Source of the DNA: Candidatus Moraniibacteriota bacterium
Lineage (GTDB): Bacteria > Patescibacteriota > Minisyncoccia > Moranbacterales > UBA1568
Assembly (NCBI GenBank): GCA_018499985.2
Contig: JAHBAT020000004.1
Coordinates: forward strand, 1 to 54,790
Length of the DNA: 54,790 nucleotides
Direction of reading: 5' to 3'
Shown: positions 50,873-54,790 of the stretch, piece by piece
Layout of the letters: every line of letters starts with the position of its first letter
Numbering within the stretch: the stretch's first letter is position 1
Position numbers and translations under genes: made by a program
The notes under the pieces: generated by a model
Databases searched by the model: none
Told to the model about the DNA's origin: nothing
Seen by the model: the letters and a program-made list of their open reading frames with translations, nothing else

Positions 50873-53749
50873 ATGAATGAAAAAAACCTCTACCAGCCAG
50901 ATATGATAGAGCCTAAATGGCAAGCCTATTGGGAAGAGCATGGGACTTTTCGCCAGTATGATCGAGAAGAAAAGTACTATGTACTTGATATGTTCCCATA
51001 TCCTTCCGGGGCGGGGTTGCATGTCGGTCATCCAAAGGGCTATATTGCTACAGATGTGTTGGCACGCATGAAACAAATTCAGGGTAAGGCAGTGCTTCAT
51101 CCTATGGGATGGGATGCTTTTGGACTTCCAGCAGAGCAGTATGCTATCAAAAATAAAATTCATCCGCGGATTGCTGTAGAAGAAAATATCGGGACATTTA
51201 AGAGTCAGCTTGCCAAGATTGGATTTACTTATGACTGGGAGCGAGAAATTAATACTACAGATCCCAAGTATTATAAGTGGACGCAGTGGATTTTTTTGCA
51301 ACTTTGGAAAGCGGGGTTGGCCTATGAGTCTCATGAGCCTATCAATTGGTGTTCGAGCTGCAAGACGGGTCTAGCCAATGAAGACTTAGAGCAGGGTAAG
51401 TGTGAGCGTTGCGGGAGCGAGGTAGAGAAGCGACCTCTTCGTCAGTGGGTCCTGGCTATGACCAAGTACGCAGATCGTCTTTTGTATGATCTCGATACAC
51501 CGCTACTCGAATGGTCACCATCTATCAAGGAACAGCAAAGAAATTGGATTGGTCGCTCAGAAGGGGCGGAAGTGGTTTTTTCGGTAGTAGACACGGAAGA
51601 ACAAGTACGAGTTTTTACGACCAGAGTGGATACTATCTTTGGTTGCTCATATGTAGTAATTGCTCCAGAGCATCCACTTATTCAAAAACAGGCAGAAAAA
51701 ATACAGAACCTTTCTTTGGTTGAAAAGTATCGGGAACAGGCTAAGAATAAAACTGAGCTAGAGCGCACGGAGCTTAGCAAAGAAAAAACAGGAGTGCTTC
51801 TTGAAGGTATTCAAGTAGTGCATCCATTTACGAATACTCACTTGCCGGTGTATGTAGCTGACTATGTGCTTGCTACCTATGGTACGGGAGCAGTGATGGG
51901 GGTACCGGCTCATGATGAGCGTGACTATGAGTTTGCAGAAAAATATAATCTTCCGATAACAACAGTAATTGAAGAATGTGTAGTTACCGAAGGTGATCGC
52001 GATGATGCCTACCAGCCAGCAGAAGAAACAGTCACAAGAGAAAATGTTGCTATTGCTTTGTATAATCCCAAAACAGAAAGCTTCCTTACGATTTCGTGGA
52101 AGGCTTTTGTGATGAAGGGCGTGGTGACTGGTGGACTTGAAGAGGGAGAAACTCTTGAGGATTGTGCTCGGCGAGAGATTTTAGAAGAAACAGGATATAA
52201 AAATGTGCGTTTTGTAGGCACTTCTGATATCAAGAAGCACACCAAGTTTTTTCATCGTGGTAAGAAAGTTAATCGACATGCTATATGGAACTTTGCTTTT
52301 TTTGAGCTTGTTGATGAAGCAAGAGAAGAAATGAGCATTGAGGATCAGTCTCAGCATGAAGTAGTATGGGTAGAAAAGAAGAAAATTAAAGATTATTTTA
52401 CAGTGGCTGAGGCGCGTTTCGCTGTAGAGCTTTTTCTTGCTCATGAAACAAAAAAGGCATTGACAGGAGACGGCATTCTAGTGAACTCAGGAGAGTTTTC
52501 AGAACTATCTTCAGTGGAAGCGCGAGAGAAAATGATAGTTTGGCTTGAGCAAGAAGGGTTGGGACAGAAAAAGGTGAATTACAAAATGCGTGACTGGACA
52601 TTTTCGCGTCAGCGTTATTGGGGAGAGCCGATCCCCCTTATTCATTGTGCCGACTGTGGGGTGGTAGCGGTACCAGAGAATGAACTACCAGTGATGCTAC
52701 CAGAAGTAGAATCCTATGAGCCCAATGATAGTGGCGAATCGCCTCTTGCCAATATTCTAGAGTGGGTAAATGTAAGTTGTCCTGAGTGTGGTAAAGAAGC
52801 TAAAAGAGAGACAAATACTATGCCTCAGTGGGCCGGATCTTGCTGGTACTATCTGCGATATATTGATCCTACAAATAGCACGGCTTTAGTAGGCAAAGAA
52901 GTAGAAAAGAAAATGATGCCCGTAGACGTGTATGTCGGGGGTACAGAGCATGCAACACGACATCTTTTGTATGCTCGTTTCTGGCATAAGTTTCTCTATG
53001 ATCAGGGGGTAGTTTCCACTATTGAGCCGTTTATGAAGCTTGTTAATCAGGGATTGATACTTGCTAGTGATGGCAGGAAAATGTCGAAGCGTTGGGGTAA
53101 TGTGATTAATCCCGATGAAATGGTAGGCGAGTTTGGCGCAGATGCTTTCCGTCTGTACGAGATGTTTATGGGGCCGTTTACTCAATCAATTGCTTGGAAT
53201 ACAGATGGTCTCATGGGTACAAGGCGTTTCCTGGAAAAGGTTTGGCGACTGCAAGAAAAAGTAGTTAATAATACCGATACAAGTCAGCAGGTGGTAAATA
53301 GTCTTCAGATGACTATTAAGAAGGTTGCTCTGGATATAGAAGAGTTTAAATTCAACACAGCTATAAGCACGTTGATGATTCTGGTAAATACCCTAGAGAA
53401 AGAAACGGAAGTCTCTCGAGAAACTTTTGAAACCTTACTTGTTTTGTTGGCACCATTTGCTCCTCACATGACAGAGGAACTTTGGCAGAAAATGGGGCAT
53501 AAAGAGTCTCTCTTTTTAGCTACCTGGCCAGAGTTTCATCCGGAGAAAATAATAGAAGGAGAAGTGACGCTGGCCGTGCAGATAAATGGCCGTGTGCGTG
53601 GTGAGGTGGTAGTTGCCAAAGATACGGATGAAGCTACAGTAAGGGAGATGGCGCTCAAAAATGAAAAAGTAAAACCATACCTAGAAGGTAAAGAAGTTAA
53701 GAAAGTGATAGTGGTAGCCAATAAGATTGTTAGTATTGTAGTCGCTTAA
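50873..53749 (+). CDS. leuS: Leucyl-tRNA synthetase with inserted NUDIX domain
   Basis: 958 residues. LeuRS core: HIGH as HVGH (50-53) in YPSGAGLHVGHPKGY, CP1 editing domain with the GTGAVMGVPAHDERDYEFA block at 337-355, KMSKR at 736-740, zinc cysteines CSSCKTG and CERCGSE. Directly after the editing block, about residues 366-530, sits a full NUDIX hydrolase domain. Its box is perfect: G420-x5-E426-x7-R434-E435 and on through REILEETGY. LeuRS then resumes with GILVNSGEFSELSSVEAREK and KVNYKMRDWTFSRQRYWGEPIP. One continuous frame with no stop, so it is a real fusion. The NUDIX substrate is unknown; the LeuRS part appears fully functional. Confidence 0.95.
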   Translation: MNEKNLYQPDMIEPKWQAYWEEHGTFRQYDREEKYYVLDMFPYPSGAGLHVGHPKGYIATDVLARMKQIQGKAVLHPMGWDAFGLPAEQYAIKNKIHPRIAVEENIGTFKSQLAKIGFTYDWEREINTTDPKYYKWTQWIFLQLWKAGLAYESHEPINWCSSCKTGLANEDLEQGKCERCGSEVEKRPLRQWVLAMTKYADRLLYDLDTPLLEWSPSIKEQQRNWIGRSEGAEVVFSVVDTEEQVRVFTTRVDTIFGCSYVVIAPEHPLIQKQAEKIQNLSLVEKYREQAKNKTELERTELSKEKTGVLLEGIQVVHPFTNTHLPVYVADYVLATYGTGAVMGVPAHDERDYEFAEKYNLPITTVIEECVVTEGDRDDAYQPAEETVTRENVAIALYNPKTESFLTISWKAFVMKGVVTGGLEEGETLEDCARREILEETGYKNVRFVGTSDIKKHTKFFHRGKKVNRHAIWNFAFFELVDEAREEMSIEDQSQHEVVWVEKKKIKDYFTVAEARFAVELFLAHETKKALTGDGILVNSGEFSELSSVEAREKMIVWLEQEGLGQKKVNYKMRDWTFSRQRYWGEPIPLIHCADCGVVAVPENELPVMLPEVESYEPNDSGESPLANILEWVNVSCPECGKEAKRETNTMPQWAGSCWYYLRYIDPTNSTALVGKEVEKKMMPVDVYVGGTEHATRHLLYARFWHKFLYDQGVVSTIEPFMKLVNQGLILASDGRKMSKRWGNVINPDEMVGEFGADAFRLYEMFMGPFTQSIAWNTDGLMGTRRFLEKVWRLQEKVVNNTDTSQQVVNSLQMTIKKVALDIEEFKFNTAISTLMILVNTLEKETEVSRETFETLLVLLAPFAPHMTEELWQKMGHKESLFLATWPEFHPEKIIEGEVTLAVQINGRVRGEVVVAKDTDEATVREMALKNEKVKPYLEGKEVKKVIVVANKIVSIVVA

Positions 53750-53762
53750 TGTCTTAATTAGT

Positions 53763-54458
53763 ATGCAAGCAGTGGTACTCGCAGCTGGAAAAGGGACGCG
53801 CATGAGAGAGCTTTGTCATGATTGTCCAAAACCTATGGTGAAGCTTCTCGGGAAGCCGCTTTTGGAGTGGCGTCTCGCTACTTTGCCAGATTGTATTGAT
53901 GAAGTAATTTTGGTGGTAGGGTATCTCCAGGAGCAGATCAAGGAGTATTTTGGCGATGAGTGGCAAGGACGAAAAATTACGTATGTGACTCAAGAAGTAC
54001 TCGATGGTACTGGTGGCGCTATGCGTATTTTAGAGTCGTATCTCAAAGGGGCAGCTATGATAACCAATGGAGATGACCTGTACCATGTACTTGATTTAGA
54101 GGAACTTGCCCTGGACCAAAGTATGGGTGGAGCAGTAATTGGGATGAATGTAGATGACGCTTCAAAATACGGCCTCTTAGAAGTGGATGAAACTGGTAAA
54201 TTAGAATCAATTACAGAGCGTCCGCATGATAAGGAAGTGGGTGTGGTAAATACCGGTACCTATATCATTACCGAGAAGTTTTTTGACTACCCGCTGGTAC
54301 CTATTACTGAAACAGAATTTGGCTTGCCACAAACTTTGGTACAGGTAGCAAAAGAATATCCAGTAACGGTGATTAAGGCTCGAGCCTGGCAACCAGTGGG
54401 TTGCCCAGAAGATATCCCGGATGCAGAAGCTTTCATCCAAAAATATTTCTTAGGATAA
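53763..54458 (+). CDS. Sugar-1-phosphate nucleotidyltransferase
   Basis: 231 residues, the nucleotidyltransferase domain alone. The signature AVVLAAGKGTRM with CPKPMVKLLGKPLLEW, the metal-binding NGDDLYHV (Asp after Gly) and NTGTYIITEKFF match GlmU/RmlA/ManC-type pyrophosphorylases of the short kind. It would make an NDP-sugar for envelope glycans. No acyltransferase domain is attached, so it is not GlmU. The sugar and base are not determined. It starts 13 bases after leuS. Confidence 0.9.
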   Translation: MQAVVLAAGKGTRMRELCHDCPKPMVKLLGKPLLEWRLATLPDCIDEVILVVGYLQEQIKEYFGDEWQGRKITYVTQEVLDGTGGAMRILESYLKGAAMITNGDDLYHVLDLEELALDQSMGGAVIGMNVDDASKYGLLEVDETGKLESITERPHDKEVGVVNTGTYIITEKFFDYPLVPITETEFGLPQTLVQVAKEYPVTVIKARAWQPVGCPEDIPDAEAFIQKYFLG

Positions 54459-54465
54459 ATACTTT

Positions 54466-54790
54466 ATGCGTGTTTACTTAGATCTCGATAATACCCTTTT
54501 GGCGACACGCGTTTTTTATCAGGATTTTTATCGTGAACTCCTCTTGGCAGAGGGAAATACAGAGAGAGAAATTGACATGAGCTATGCATATTTCGCCAAT
54601 GGAGCCACTTTAGCTGGTGAGCTTTTTAGTCCTCGTCGTCAGATGGAAATTTTGGGTTGGCGGGAGGTAACCAAAGAGCGAGTGCTAGCAGAAATAGAAA
54701 ATCTTTTACGAGAAAAGCGAGGATTTATTTTTCCTGAAGTAGTGGCGGTACTTAGTGAGCTTCGAAGAAGAGGTGTGACACTAATACTTC
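54466..54790 (+). CDS. HAD-like hydrolase, 3'-truncated by window edge
   Basis: The frame is open from ATG 54466 to the window end (about 108 codons). It begins MRVYLDLDNTLLATRVFYQDFY, with the HAD motif I DxDxT as DLDNT, and later shows a helical cap and the start of the core (FPEVVAVLSELRRRGVTLIL). It follows the nucleotidyltransferase by seven bases, probably in one operon. The family is clear; the substrate is not. Confidence 0.75.
   Translation, partial: MRVYLDLDNTLLATRVFYQDFYRELLLAEGNTEREIDMSYAYFANGATLAGELFSPRRQMEILGWREVTKERVLAEIENLLREKRGFIFPEVVAVLSELRRRGVTLIL

Overview
The window reads as a chromosomal stretch from a host-dependent, reduced bacterium of the Patescibacteria (Candidate Phyla Radiation, Parcubacteria-like). 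This is an inference from several things: the divergent housekeeping proteins, very large exported surface proteins, almost no Shine-Dalgarno sites in front of housekeeping genes, and many small single-pass membrane proteins. TGA is used as a stop (for example at the end of the 33709 gene), so the Gracilibacteria/SR1 code is not in use. No CRISPR array, IS element, rRNA or ordinary tRNA gene was found; the only tRNA-like gene is a tmRNA.

Layout. 1-6.0 kb (+): the 3' part of a giant fibre-like surface protein and a membrane-anchored LytR_C protein. 6.0-11.5 kb (-): a complete SUF iron-sulfur operon (Rrf2 regulator, sufC, sufB, short sufD, sufS, sufU, ferredoxin, sufT-like) behind a clear promoter with a palindrome at the start site. 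Divergent from it, sharing the -35 region, is a roughly 200-nt structured RNA candidate. 11.7-23.1 kb (+): tRNA modification and repair (dus, mnmA, mutY), AI-2E permease, lgt, a membrane thioredoxin, two paralogous exported lysozyme-like proteins, an EamA transporter, a glycoside hydrolase, a SpoU methyltransferase, a HAD phosphatase and a VanZ-like protein. 23.1-25.3 kb (-): smpB - tmRNA - infC - rpmI - rplT.

25.4-43.6 kb (+): trhO, argS, a histidine phosphatase, a T-box controlled ileS unit, recO, a DUF11-type surface protein, tgt, glyS, an M16 peptidase, rsmI, metG and tatD. Interspersed are four small unknown ORFs (32387, 36788-, 40509-, 40838-) that differ from their neighbours in having strong Shine-Dalgarno sites and, in part, their own promoters and terminators. 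43.6-50.3 kb: the F-type ATP synthase operon atpBEFHAGDC with a strong promoter at the front, a second one before atpE and a folded spacer between atpE and atpF. 50.4-54.8 kb: a single-domain response regulator, a leucyl-tRNA synthetase carrying a complete NUDIX domain inside its body, a sugar nucleotidyltransferase and the start of a HAD protein.

The most unusual items are the LeuRS-NUDIX fusion, the unassigned structured RNA opposite the SUF promoter, the tmRNA with a long tag ending in ALAHA, the T-box in front of an IleRS2-type synthetase, and the apparent split between leaderless or SD-less housekeeping genes and SD-led accessory genes.
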